Shown here one piece after another: positions 27,766 through 43,083 of a DNA stretch of 64,000 nt; position 1 is the stretch's first letter; every line of letters starts with the position of its first letter. The notes beneath the pieces are model-generated. The model saw nothing but the letters and a program-made list of their open reading frames with translations, was not told the origin of the DNA and did no database searches. Both the position numbers and the translations under genes were made by a program. Origin of the DNA: Lasioglossum baleicum (taxonomy: Eukaryota > Arthropoda > Insecta > Hymenoptera > Halictidae); the NCBI RefSeq assembly GCF_051020765.1, contig NW_027469193.1, positions 186,001 through 250,000 on the forward strand, given 5' to 3'.

Positions 27766-29153
27766 CACCCATAACGCATAACGCATAACGCATAACGCAT
27801 AACGCATAACGCATAACGCATAACGCATAACGCATAACGCATAACGCATAACGCATAACGCATAACGCACAACGCACAACGCACAACGAACAACGCACAA
27901 CGCACAACGCACAACGCATAACGCATAACGCATAACGCATAACGCATAATGCATAACGCGTAACGCATAACGCATAACGCGTAACGCATAACGCATAACG
28001 CATAACGCATAACGCATAACGCATAACGCATAACGCATAACGCATAACGCATAACGCATAACGCATAACGCATAACGCATAACGCATAACGCATAACGCA
28101 TAACGCATAACGCATAATGCAAAAGTCATAACGCATAACGCTTAACGCATAACGCATAACGCATAACGCATAACGCATAACGCATAACGCATAACGCATA
28201 ACGCATAACGCATAACGCATAACGCATAACGCATAACGCATAACGCATAACGCATAACGCATAACGCATAACGCATAACGCATAACGCATAACGCATAAC
28301 GCATAACGCATAACGCATAACGCATAACGCATAATGCAAAAGTCATAACGCATAACGCATAACGCATAACGCATAACGCATAACGCATAACGCATAACGC
28401 ATAACGCATAACGCATAACGCATAACGCATAACGCATAACGCATAACGCATAACGCATAACGCATAACGCATAACGCATAACGCATAACGCATAATGCAA
28501 AAGTCATAACGCATAACGCATAACGCATAACGCATAACGCATAACGCATAACGCATAACGCATAACGCATAACGCATAACGCATAACGCATAACGCATAA
28601 CGCATAACGCATAACGCACAACGCACAACGCACAACGCACAACGCATAACGCATAACGCATAACGCATAACGCACAACGCATAATGCATAACGCATAACG
28701 CATAACGCATAACGCATAACGCATAACGCATAACGCATAACGCATAACGCATAACGCATAATGCAAAAGTCATAACGCATAACGCTTAACGCATAACGCA
28801 TAACGCATAACGCATAACGCATAACGCATAACGCATAACGCATAACGCATAACGCACAACGTATAACGCACAACGCATAACGCACAACGCATAACGCAAA
28901 AGTCATAACGCATACCGCATAACGCATAACGCATAACGCATAACGCATAACGCATAACGCATAACGCATAACGCATAACGCATAACGCATAACGCATAAC
29001 GCATAACGCATAACGCATAACGCATAACGCATAACGCATAACGCATAACGCATAACGCATAACGCATAACGCATAACGCATAACGCATAACGCATAACGC
29101 ATAACGCATAACGCATAACGCATAACGCATAACGCATAACGCATAACGCATAA
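27766..29153 (+). repeat. 1.6-1.9 kb repeat, copy 2
   Basis: CACCCAT at 27766, an AACGCAC/AACGAAC patch near 27875, marker pairs at 28118, 28335, 28496 and 28762, and the AACGCAA-AAGTCAT-ACCGCAT group from 28893. The last part matches copy 1 at exactly 1890 bp. Two marker pairs (28335 and 28496) are extra compared with copy 1, so about 55 units were inserted between 28118 and 28496. A third occurrence of the ACCGCAT group is at 45805. Confidence 0.8.
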
Positions 29154-30280
29154 TGCAAAAGTCATAACGCATAACGCTTAACGCATAACGCATAACGCAT
29201 AACGCATAACGCATAACGCATAACGCATAACGCATAACGCATAACGCATAACGCATAACGCATAACGCATAACGCATAACGCATAACGCATAACGCATAA
29301 CGCATAATGCATAACGCATAACGCATAACGCATAACGCATAACGCATAACGCATAACGCATAACGCATAACGCATAACGCATAACGCATAACGCATAACG
29401 CATAACGCATAACGCATAACGCATAACGCATAACGCATAACGCATAACGCATAACGCATAACGCATAACGCATAACGCATAACGCATAACGCATAACGCA
29501 TAACGCATAACGCATAACGCATAACGCATAACGAACAACGCACAACGCACAACGCACAACGCACAACGCACAACGCACAACGCACAACGCACAACGCATA
29601 ACGCATAACGCATAACGCATAACGCATAACGCATAACGCATAACGCATAACGCATAACGCATAACGCATAACGCATAACGCATAACGCATAACGCATAAC
29701 GCATAACGCATAACGCATAACGCATAACGCATAACGCATAACGCATAACGCATAACGCATAACGCATAACGCATAACGCATAACGCATAACGCATAACGC
29801 ATAACGCATAACGCATAACGCATAACGCATAACGCATAACGCATAACGCATAACGCATAACGCATAACGCATAACGCATAACGCATAACGCATAACGCAT
29901 AACGCATAACGCATAATGCAAAAGTCATAACGCATAACGCATAACGCATAACGCATAACGCATAACGCATAACGCATAACGCATAACGCATAACGCATAA
30001 CGCATAACGCATAACGCATAACGCATAACGCATAACGCATAACGCATAACGCATAACGCATAACGCATAACGCATAACGCATAACGCATAACGCATAACG
30101 CATAACGCATAACGCATAACGCATAACGCATAACGCATAACGCATAACGCATAACGCATAACGCATAACGCATAACGCATAACGCATAACGCATAACGCA
30201 TAACGCATAACGCATAACGCATAACGCATAACGCATAACGCATAACGCATAACGCATAACGCATAACGCATAACGCATAA
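29154..30280 (+). repeat. 1127-bp tandem duplication, copy 1
   Basis: Runs from marker pair 29154 to marker pair 30281. Internal landmarks are AATGCAT at 29306, AACGAAC at 29530 followed by eight AACGCAC units, and a marker pair at 29917. AATGCAT and AACGAAC recur at exactly +1127 bp, which is 161 heptamers. Everything else is consensus. Confidence 0.87.
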
Positions 30281-31356
30281 TGCAAAAGTCATAACGCATA
30301 ACGCTTAACGCATAACGCATAACGCATAACGCATAACGCATAACGCATAACGCATAACGCATAACGCATAACGCATAACGCATAACGCATAACGCATAAC
30401 GCATAACGCATAACGCATAACGCATAACGCATAATGCATAACGCATAACGCATAACGCATAACGCATAACGCATAACGCATAACGCATAACGCATAACGC
30501 ATAACGCATAACGCATAACGCATAACGCATAACGCATAACGCATAACGCATAACGCATAACGCATAACGCATAACGCATAACGCATAACGCATAACGCAT
30601 AACGCATAACGCATAACGCATAACGCATAACGCATAACGCATAACGCATAACGCATAACGAACAACGCACAACGCACAACGCACAACGCACAACGCACAA
30701 CGCACAACGCACAACGCACAACGCATAACGCATAACGCATAACGCATAACGCATAACGCATAACGCATAACGCATAACGCATAACGCATAACGCATAACG
30801 CATAACGCATAACGCATAACGCATAACGCATAACGCATAACGCATAACGCATAACGCATAACGCATAACGCATAACGCATAACGCATAACGCATAACGCA
30901 TAACGCATAACGCATAACGCATAACGCATAACGCATAACGCATAACGCATAACGCATAACGCATAACGCATAACGCATAACGCATAACGCATAACGCATA
31001 ACGCATAACGCATAACGCATAACGCATAACGCATAACGCATAACGCATAACGCATAATGCAAAAGTCATAACGCATAACGCATAACGCATAACGCATAAC
31101 GCATAACGCATAACGCATAACGCATAACGCATAACGCATAACGCATAACGCATAACGCATAACGCATAACGCATAACGCATAACGCATAACGCATAACGC
31201 ATAACGCATAACGCATAACGCATAACGCATAACGCATAACGCATAACGCATAACGCATAACGCATAACGCATAACGCATAACGCATAACGCATAACGCAT
31301 AACGCATAACGCATAACGCATAACGCATAACGCATAACGCATAACGCATAACGCAT
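30281..31356 (+). repeat. 1127-bp tandem duplication, copy 2
   Basis: AATGCAT at 30433 and AACGAAC at 30657 lie exactly 1127 bp after their counterparts. The marker pair at 31058 is at +1141, a gain of two heptamers. The copy is cut short at 31357, where the first type 3 cassette and a new variant domain begin. Confidence 0.85.
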
Positions 31357-31447
31357 AACCCATTGCGCATAACGCTTAACGCGTAACGCAAAACTCATAA
31401 CGCATAACGCATAACGTATAAACCATAACGCATAACGCTTAGCCCAT
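31357..31447 (+). repeat. Cassette type 3: AACCCAT-TGCGCAT ... AACGTAT-AAACCAT (23 sites)
   Basis: Thirteen heptamers with AACCCAT at offset 0, TGCGCAT at +7, AACGCTT at +14, AACGCGT at +21, AACGCAA at +28, AACTCAT at +35, AACGTAT at +56, AAACCAT at +63, AACGCTT at +77 and AGCCCAT or AACGCAT at +84. Full copies start at 31357, 31679, 32519, 34115, 34430, 35403, 36271, 36880, 39386, 40254, 40863, 62234 and 62961. Left parts only, ending by AACGCGT or AACGCAA, are at 31574, 33401, 34325, 36152 and 40135. Only the first two units occur at 31791, 34542, 36383, 40366 and 61472. The last two full copies carry AAGGCAT after AAACCAT, as in cassette type 4. Confidence 0.9.
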
Positions 31448-34400
31448 AACGCATAACGCATTACGCATAACGCATAACGCATAACGCATAACGCATAACG
31501 CATAACGCATAACGCATAACGCATAACGCATAACGCATAACGCATAACGCATAACGCATAACGCATAACGCATAACCCATTGCGCATAACGCTTAACGCG
31601 TAACGCATAACGCATAACGCATAACGCATAACGCATAACGCATAACGCATAACGCATAACGCATAACGCATAACGCATAACCCATTGCGCATAACGCTTA
31701 ACGCGTAACGCAAAACTCATAACGCATAACGCATAACGTATAAACCATAACGCATAACGCTTAGCCCATAACGCATAACGCATAACGCATAACCCATTGC
31801 GCATAACGCATAACGCATAACGCATAACGCATAACGCATAACGCATAACGCATAACGCATAACGCATAACGCATAACGCATAACGCATAACGCATAACGC
31901 ATAACGCATAACGCATAACGCATAACGCATAACGCATAACGCATAACGCATAACGCATAACGCATAACGCATAACGCATAACGCATAACGCATAACGCAT
32001 AACGCATAACGCATAACGCATAACGCATAACGCATAACGCATAACGCATAACGCATAACGCATAACGCATAACGCAAAACGCATAACGCATAACGCATAA
32101 CGCATAACGCATAACGCATAACGCATAACGCATAACGCATAACGCATAACGCATAACGCATAACGCATAACGCATAACGCATAACGCATAACGCATAACG
32201 CATAACGCATAACGCATAACGCATAACGCATAACGCATAACGCATAACGCATAACGCATAACGCATAACGCATAACGCATAACGCATAACGCATAACGCA
32301 TAACGCAAAACGCATAACGCATAACGCATAACGCATAACGCATAACGCATAACGCATAACGCATAACGCATAACGCATAACGCATAACGCATAACGCATA
32401 ACGCATAACGCATAACGCATAACGCATAACTCATAACGCATAACGCATAACGCATAACGCATAACGCATAACGCATAACGCATAACGCATAACGCATAAC
32501 GCATAACGCATAACGCATAACCCATTGCGCATAACGCTTAACGCGTAACGCAAAACTCATAACGCATAACGCATAACGTATAAACCATAACGCATAACGC
32601 TTAACGCATAACGCATAACGCATAACGCATAACGCATAACGCATAACGCATAACGCATAACGCATAACGCATAACGCATCACCCATAACGCATAACGCAT
32701 AACGCATAACGCATAACGCATAACGCATAACGCATAACGCATAACGCATAACGCATAACGCATAACGCATAACGCATAACGCATAACGCATAACGCATAA
32801 CGCATAACGCATAACGCATAACGCATAACGCACAACGCACAACGCACAACGAACAACGCACAACGCACAACGCACAACGCATAACGCATAACGCATAACG
32901 CATAACGCATAATGCATAACGCGTAACGCATAACGCATAACGCGTAACGCATAACGCATAACGCATAACGCATAACGCATAACGCATAACGCATAACGCA
33001 TAACGCATAACGCATAACGCATAACGCATAACGCATAACGCATAACGCATAACGCATAACGCATAACGCATAACGCATAACGCATAACGCATAACGCATA
33101 ACGCATAACGCATAACGCATAACGCATAACGCATAACGCATAACGCATAACGCATAACGCATAACGCAAAACGCATAACGCATAACGCATAACGCATAAC
33201 CCATAACGCATAACGCATAACGCATAACGCATAACGCATAACGCATAACGCATAACGCATAACGCATAACGCATAACGCATAACGCATAACGCATAACGC
33301 ATAACGCATAACGCATAACGCATAACGCATAACGCATAACGCATAACGCATAACGCATAACGCATAACGCATAACGCATAACGCATAACGCATAACGCAT
33401 AACCCATTGCGCATAACGCTTAACGCGTAACGCAAAACGCATAACGCATAACGCATAACGCATAACGCATAACGCATAACGCATAACGCATAACGCATAA
33501 CGCATAACGCATAACGCATAACGCATAACGCATAACGCATAACGCATAACGCATAACGCATAACGCATAACGCATAATGCAAAAGTCATAACGCATAACG
33601 CATAACGCATAACGCATAACGCATAACGCATAACGCATAACGCATAACGCATAACGCATAACGCATAACGCATAACGCATAATGCAAAAGTCATAACGCA
33701 TAACGCATAACGCATAACGCATAACGCATAACGCATAACGCATAACGCATAACGCATAACGCATAACGCATAACGCATAACGCATAACGCATAACGCATA
33801 ACGCATAACGCATAACGCATAACGCATAACGCATAACGCATAACGCATAACGCATAACGCATAACGCATAACGCATAACGCATAACGCATAACGCATAAC
33901 GCATAACGCATAACGCATAACGCATAACGCATAACGCATAACGCATAACGCATAACGCATAACGCATAACGCATAACGCATAACGCATAACGCATAACGC
34001 ATAACGCATAACGCATAACGCATAACGCATAACGCATAACGCATAACGCATAACGCATAACGCATAACGCATAACGCATAACGCATAACGCATAACGCAT
34101 AACGCATAACGCATAACCCATTGCGCATAACGCTTAACGCGTAACGCAAAACTCATAACGCATAACGCATAACGTATAAACCATAACGCATAACGCTTAG
34201 CCCATAACGCATAACGCATTACGCATAACGCATAACGCATAACGCATAACGCATAACGCATAACGCATAACGCATAACGCATAACGCATAACGCATAACG
34301 CATAACGCATAACGCATAACGCATAACCCATTGCGCATAACGCTTAACGCGTAACGCATAACGCATAACGCATAACGCATAACGCATAACGCATAACGCA

Positions 34401-35068
34401 TAACGCATAACGCATAACGCATAACGCATAACCCATTGCGCATAACGCTTAACGCGTAACGCAAAACTCATAACGCATAACGCATAACGTATAAACCATA
34501 ACGCATAACGCTTAGCCCATAACGCATAACGCATAACGCATAACCCATTGCGCATAACGCATAACGCATAACGCATAACGCATAACGCATAACGCATAAC
34601 GCATAACGCATAACGCATAACGCATAACGCATAACGCATAACGCATAACGCATAACGCATAACGCATAACGCATAACGCATAACGCATAACGCATAACGC
34701 ATAACGCATAACGCATAACGCATAACGCATAACGCATAACGCATAACGCATAACGCATAACGCATAACGCATAACGCATAACGCATAACGCATAACGCAT
34801 AACGCATAACGCATAACGCATAACGCATAACGCATAACGCATAACGCAAAACGCATAACGCATAACGCATAACGCATAACCCATAACGCATAACGCATAA
34901 CGCATAACGCATAACGCATAACGCATAACGCATAACGCATAACGCATAACGCATAACGCATAACGCATAACGCATAACGCATAACGCATAACGCATAACG
35001 CATAACGCATAACGCATAACGCATAACGCATAACGCATAACGCATAACGCATAACGCATAACGCATAA
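31357..35068 (+). repeat. Type 3 domain, left part, with a 2.75-kb internal repeat
   Basis: A group of type 3 sites at 31357, 31574, 31679 and 31791 recurs at 34115, 34325, 34430 and 34542, at offsets of 2758 then 2751 bp. Within each group the order is full, left part, full, first two units. Between the groups lie a full copy at 32519, CACCCAT near 32680, an AACGCAC/AACGAAC patch near 32840 and marker pairs near 33577 and 33682. The rest is AACGCAT, with a consensus run of about 60 units ending at 34114. Confidence 0.83.
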
Positions 35069-38000
35069 TGCAAAAGTCATAACGCATAACGCATAACGCA
35101 TAACGCATAACGCATAACGCATAACGCATAACGCATAACGCATAACGCATAACGCATAACGCATAACGCATAACGCATAACGCATAACGCATAACGCATA
35201 ACGCATAACGCATAACGCATAACGCATAACGCATAACGCATAACGCATAACGCATAACGCATAACGCATAACGCATAACGCATAACGCATAACGCATAAC
35301 GCATAACGCATAACGCATAACGCATAACGCATAACGCATAACGCATAACGCATAACGCATAACGCATAACGCATAACGCATAACGCATAACGCATAACGC
35401 ATAACCCATTGCGCATAACGCTTAACGCGTAACGCAAAACTCATAACGCATAACGCATAACGTATAAACCATAACGCATAACGCTTAACGCATAACGCAT
35501 AACGCATAACGCATAACGCATAACGCATAACGCATAACGCATAACGCATCACCCATAACGCATAACGCATAACGCATAACGCATAACGCATAACGCATAA
35601 CGCATAACGCATAACGCATAACGCATAACGCATAACGCATAACGCATAACGCATAACGCATAACGCATAACGCACAACGCACAACGCACAACGAACAACG
35701 CACAACGCACAACGCACAACGCATAACGCATAACGCATAACGCATAACGCATAACGCATAACGCGTAACGCATAACGCATAACGCGTAACGCATAACGCA
35801 TAACGCATAACGCATAACGCATAACGCATAACGCATAACGCATAACGCATAACGCATAACGCATAACGCATAACGCATAACGCATAACGCATAACGCATA
35901 ACGCATAACGCATAACGCATAACGCATAACGCATAACGCATAACGCATAACGCATAACGCATAACGCATAACGCATAACGCATAACGCAAAACGCATAAC
36001 GCATAACGCATAACGCATAACCCATAACGCATAACGCATAACGCATAACGCATAACGCATAACGCATAACGCATAACGCATAACGCATAACGCATAACGC
36101 ATAACGCATAACGCATAACGCATAACGCATAACGCATAACGCATAACGCATAACCCATTGCGCATAACGCTTAACGCGTAACGCATAACGCATAACGCAT
36201 AACGCATAACGCATAACGCATAACGCATAACGCATAACGCATAACGCATAACGCATAACGCATAACGCATAACCCATTGCGCATAACGCTTAACGCGTAA
36301 CGCAAAACTCATAACGCATAACGCATAACGTATAAACCATAACGCATAACGCTTAGCCCATAACGCATAACGCATAACGCATAACCCATTGCGCATAACG
36401 CATAACGCATAACGCATAACGCATAACGCATAACGCATAACGCATAACGCATAACGCATAACGCATAACGCATAACGCATAACGCATAACGCATAACGCA
36501 TAACGCATAACGCATAACGCATAACGCATAACGCATAACGCATAACGCATAACGCATAACGCATAACGCATAACGCATAACGCATAACGCATAACGCATA
36601 ACGCATAACGCATAACGCATAACGCATAACGCATAACGCATAACGCATAACGCATAACGCATAACGCATAACGCATAACGCATAACGCATAACGCAAAAC
36701 GCATAACGCATAACGCATAACGCATAACGCATAACGCATAACGCATAACGCATAACGCATAACGCATAACGCATAACGCATAACGCATAACGCATAACGC
36801 ATAACGCATAACGCATAACGCATAACGCATAACGCATAACGCATAACGCATAACGCATAACGCATAACGCATAACGCATAACCCATTGCGCATAACGCTT
36901 AACGCGTAACGCAAAACTCATAACGCATAACGCATAACGTATAAACCATAACGCATAACGCTTAACGCATAACGCATAACGCATAACGCATAACGCATAA
37001 CGCATAACGCATAACGCATAACGCATAACGCATCACCCATAACGCATAACGCATAACGCATAACGCATAACGCATAACGCATAACGCATAACGCATAACG
37101 CATAACGCATAACGCATAACGCATAACGCATAACGCATAACGCATAACGCATAACGCATAACGCACAACGCACAACGCACAACGAACAACGCACAACGCA
37201 CAACGCACAACGCATAACGCATAACGCATAACGCATAACGCATAATGCATAACGCGTAACGCATAACGCATAACGCATAACGCATAACGCATAACGCATA
37301 ACGCATAACGCATAACGCATAATGCAAAAGTCATAACGCATAACGCATAACGCATAACGCATAACGCATAACGCATAACGCATAACGCATAACGCATAAC
37401 GCATAACGCATAACGCATAACGCATAACGCATAACGCATAACGCATAACGCATAACGCATAACGCATAACGCATAACGCATAACGCATAACGCATAACGC
37501 ATAACGCATAACGCATAACGCATAACGCATAACGCATAACGCATAACGCATAACGCATAACGCATAACGCATAACGCATAACGCATAACGCATAACGCAT
37601 AACGCATAACGCATAACGCACAATGCATAACGCACAACGCACAACGCATAACGCACAACGCCTAACGCCTAACGCACAACGCACAACGCACAACGCACAA
37701 CGCACAACGCACAACGCACAACGCACAACGCACAACGCACAACGCACAACGCACAACGCATAACGCACAACGCATAACGCATAACGCATAACGCATAACG
37801 CATAACGCATAACGCATAACGCATAACGCATAACGCATAACGCATAACGCATAACGCATAAGGCATAACGCATAACGCATAACGCATAACGCATAACGCA
37901 TAATGCAAAAGTCATAACGCATAACGCTTAACGCATAACGCATAACGCATAACGCATAACGCATAACGCATAACGCATAACGCATAACGCATAACGCATA

Positions 38001-39037
38001 ACGCATAACGCATAACGCATAACGCATAACGCATAACGCATAACGCATAACGCATAACGCATAACGCATAACGCATAACGCATAACGCATAACGCATAAC
38101 GCATAACGCATAACGCATAACGCATAACGCATAACGCATAACGCATAACGCATAACGCATAACGCATAACGCATAACGCATAACGCATAACGCATAACGC
38201 ATAACGCATAACGCATAACGCATAACGCATAACGCATAACGCATAATGCAAAAGTCATAACGCATAACGCTTAACGCATAACGCATAACGCATAACGCAT
38301 AACGCATAACGCATAACGCATAACGCATAACGCATAACGCATAACGCATAACGCATAACGCATAACGCATAACGCATAACGCATAACGCATAACGCATAA
38401 CGCATAACGCATAACGCATAACGCATAACGCATAACGCATAACGCATAACGCATAACGCATAACGCATAACGCATAACGCATAACGCATAACGCATAACG
38501 CATAACGCATAACGCATAACGCATAACGCATAACGCATAACGCATAACGCATAACGCATAACGCATAACGCATAACGCATAACGCATAACGCATAACGCA
38601 TAACGCATAACGCATAACGCATAACGCATAACGCATAACGCATAACGCATAACGCATAACGCATAACGCATAACGCATAACGCATAACGCATAACGCATA
38701 ACGCATAACGCATAACGCATAACGCATAATGCAAAAGTCATAACGCATAACGCATAACGCATAACGCATAACGCATAACGCATAACGCATAACGCATAAC
38801 GCATAACGCATAACGCATAACGCATAACGCATAACGCATAACGCATAACACATAACGCATAACGCATAACGCATAACGCATAACGCATAACGCATAACGC
38901 ATAACGCATAACGCATAACGCATAACGCATAACGCATAACGCATAACGCATAACGCATAACGCATAACGCATAACGCATAACGCATAACGCATAACGCAT
39001 AACGCATAACGCATAACGCATAACGCATAACGCATAA
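35069..39037 (+). repeat. Approximately 4-kb tandem duplication, copy 1
   Basis: Runs between marker pairs 35069 and 39038. Landmarks in order are type 3 sites at 35403, 36152, 36271, 36383 and 36880, a type C cassette at 37657 with 12 AACGCAC units, AAGGCAT near 37860, marker pairs at 37904, 38247 and 38730, and AACACAT at 38847. The five type 3 sites recur at exactly +3983 bp, the type C cassette at +3990, and the right-hand markers at +4011 and +4046. It is the cleanest large duplication in the window. Confidence 0.9.
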
Positions 39038-42000
39038 TGCAAAAGTCATAACGCATAACGCATAACGCATAACGCATAACGCATAACGCATAACGCATAA
39101 CGCATAACGCATAACGCATAACGCATAACGCATAACGCATAACGCATAACGCATAACGCATAACGCATAACGCATAACGCATAACGCATAACGCATAACG
39201 CATAACGCATAACGCATAACGCATAACGCATAACGCATAACGCATAACGCATAACGCATAACGCATAACGCATAACGCATAACGCATAACGCATAACGCA
39301 TAACGCATAACGCATAACGCATAACGCATAACGCATAACGCATAACGCATAACGCATAACGCATAACGCATAACGCATAACGCATAACCCATTGCGCATA
39401 ACGCTTAACGCGTAACGCAAAACTCATAACGCATAACGCATAACGTATAAACCATAACGCATAACGCTTAACGCATAACGCATAACGCATAACGCATAAC
39501 GCATAACGCATAACGCATAACGCATAACGCATCACCCATAACGCATAACGCATAACGCATAACGCATAACGCATAACGCATAACGCATAACGCATAACGC
39601 ATAACGCATAACGCATAACGCATAACGCATAACGCATAACGCATAACGCATAACGCACAACGCACAACGCACAACGAACAACGCACAACGCACAACGCAC
39701 AACGCATAACGCATAACGCATAACGCATAACGCATAACGCATAACGCGTAACGCATAACGCATAACGCGTAACGCATAACGCATAACGCATAACGCATAA
39801 CGCATAACGCATAACGCATAACGCATAACGCATAACGCATAACGCATAACGCATAACGCATAACGCATAACGCATAACGCATAACGCATAACGCATAACG
39901 CATAACGCATAACGCATAACGCATAACGCATAACGCATAACGCATAACGCATAACGCATAACGCATAACGCAAAACGCATAACGCATAACGCATAACGCA
40001 TAACCCATAACGCATAACGCATAACGCATAACGCATAACGCATAACGCATAACGCATAACGCATAACGCATAACGCATAACGCATAACGCATAACGCATA
40101 ACGCATAACGCATAACGCATAACGCATAACGCATAACCCATTGCGCATAACGCTTAACGCGTAACGCATAACGCATAACGCATAACGCATAACGCATAAC
40201 GCATAACGCATAACGCATAACGCATAACGCATAACGCATAACGCATAACGCATAACCCATTGCGCATAACGCTTAACGCGTAACGCAAAACTCATAACGC
40301 ATAACGCATAACGTATAAACCATAACGCATAACGCTTAGCCCATAACGCATAACGCATAACGCATAACCCATTGCGCATAACGCATAACGCATAACGCAT
40401 AACGCATAACGCATAACGCATAACGCATAACGCATAACGCATAACGCATAACGCATAACGCATAACGCATAACGCATAACGCATAACGCATAACGCATAA
40501 CGCATAACGCATAACGCATAACGCATAACGCATAACGCATAACGCATAACGCATAACGCATAACGCATAACGCATAACGCATAACGCATAACGCATAACG
40601 CATAACGCATAACGCATAACGCATAACGCATAACGCATAACGCATAACGCATAACGCATAACGCATAACGCATAACGCAAAACGCATAACGCATAACGCA
40701 TAACGCATAACGCATAACGCATAACGCATAACGCATAACGCATAACGCATAACGCATAACGCATAACGCATAACGCATAACGCATAACGCATAACGCATA
40801 ACGCATAACGCATAACGCATAACGCATAACGCATAACGCATAACGCATAACGCATAACGCATAACCCATTGCGCATAACGCTTAACGCGTAACGCAAAAC
40901 TCATAACGCATAACGCATAACGTATAAACCATAACGCATAACGCTTAACGCATAACGCATAACGCATAACGCATAACGCATAACGCATAACGCATAACGC
41001 ATAACGCATAACGCATCACCCATAACGCATAACGCATAACGCATAACGCATAACGCATAACGCATAACGCATAACGCATAACGCATAACGCATAACGCAT
41101 AACGCATAACGCATAACGCATAACGCATAACGCATAACGCATAACGCATAACGCACAACGCACAACGCACAACGAACAACGCACAACGCACAACGCACAA
41201 CGCATAACGCATAACGCATAACGCATAACGCATAATGCATAACGCGTAACGCATAACGCATAACGCATAACGCATAACGCATAACGCATAACGCATAACG
41301 CATAACGCATAATGCAAAAGTCATAACGCATAACGCATAACGCATAACGCATAACGCATAACGCATAACGCATAACGCATAACGCATAACGCATAACGCA
41401 TAACGCATAACGCATAACGCATAACGCATAACGCATAACGCATAACGCATAACGCATAACGCATAACGCATAACGCATAACGCATAACGCATAACGCATA
41501 ACGCATAACGCATAACGCATAACGCATAACGCATAACGCATAACGCATAACGCATAACGCATAACGCATAACGCATAACGCATAACGCATAACGCATAAC
41601 GCATAACGCACAATGCATAACGCACAACGCACAACGCATAACGCACAACGCCTAACGCCTAACGCACAACGCACAACGCACAACGCACAACGCACAACGC
41701 ACAACGCACAACGCACAACGCACAACGCACAACGCACAACGCACAACGCATAACGCACAACGCATAACGCATAACGCATAACGCATAACGCATAACGCAT
41801 AACGCATAACGCATAACGCATAACGCATAACGCATAACGCATAACGCATAAGGCATAACGCATAACGCATAACGCATAACGCATAACGCATAATGCAAAA
41901 GTCATAACGCATAACGCTTAACGCATAACGCATAACGCATAACGCATAACGCATAACGCATAACGCATAACGCATAACGCATAACGCATAACGCATAACG

Positions 42001-43083
42001 CATAACGCATAACGCATAACGCATAACGCATAACGCATAACGCATAACGCATAACGCATAACGCATAACGCATAACGCATAACGCATAACGCATAACGCA
42101 TAACGCATAACGCATAACGCATAACGCATAACGCATAACGCATAACGCATAACGCATAACGCATAACGCATAACGCATAACGCATAACGCATAACGCATA
42201 ACGCATAACGCATAACGCATAACGCATAACGCATAACGCATAACGCATAACGCATAATGCAAAAGTCATAACGCATAACGCTTAACGCATAACGCATAAC
42301 GCATAACGCATAACGCATAACGCATAACGCATAACGCATAACGCATAACGCATAACGCATAACGCATAACGCATAACGCATAACGCATAACGCATAACGC
42401 ATAACGCATAACGCATAACGCATAACGCATAACGCATAACGCATAACGCATAACGCATAACGCATAACGCATAACGCATAACGCATAACGCATAACGCAT
42501 AACGCATAACGCATAACGCATAACGCATAACGCATAACGCATAACGCATAACGCATAACGCATAACGCATAACGCATAACGCATAACGCATAACGCATAA
42601 CGCATAACGCATAACGCATAACGCATAACGCATAACGCATAACGCATAACGCATAACGCATAACGCATAACGCATAACGCATAACGCATAACGCATAACG
42701 CATAACGCATAACGCATAACGCATAACGCATAACGCATAATGCAAAAGTCATAACGCATAACGCATAACGCATAACGCATAACGCATAACGCATAACGCA
42801 TAACGCATAACGCATAACGCATAACGCATAACGCATAACGCATAACGCATAACGCATAACACATAACGCATAACGCATAACGCATAACGCATAACGCATA
42901 ACGCATAACGCATAACGCATAACGCATAACGCATAACGCATAACGCATAACGCATAACGCATAACGCATAACGCATAACGCATAACGCATAACGCATAAC
43001 GCATAACGCATAACGCATAACGCATAACGCATAACGCATAACGCATAACGCATAACGCATAACGCATAACGCATAACGCATAA
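39038..43083 (+). repeat. Approximately 4-kb tandem duplication, copy 2
   Basis: Type 3 sites are at 39386, 40135, 40254, 40366 and 40863, the type C cassette at 41647 also has 12 AACGCAC units, marker pairs are at 41894, 42258 and 42741, and AACACAT is at 42858. Over the 1.5 kb from the first to the last type 3 site the landmark spacing has not changed at all. To the right, offsets grow by 1, 3 and 5 heptamers. A third copy does not follow: after the marker pair at 43084 the sequence passes to consensus and then to paired type C cassettes. Confidence 0.9.
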
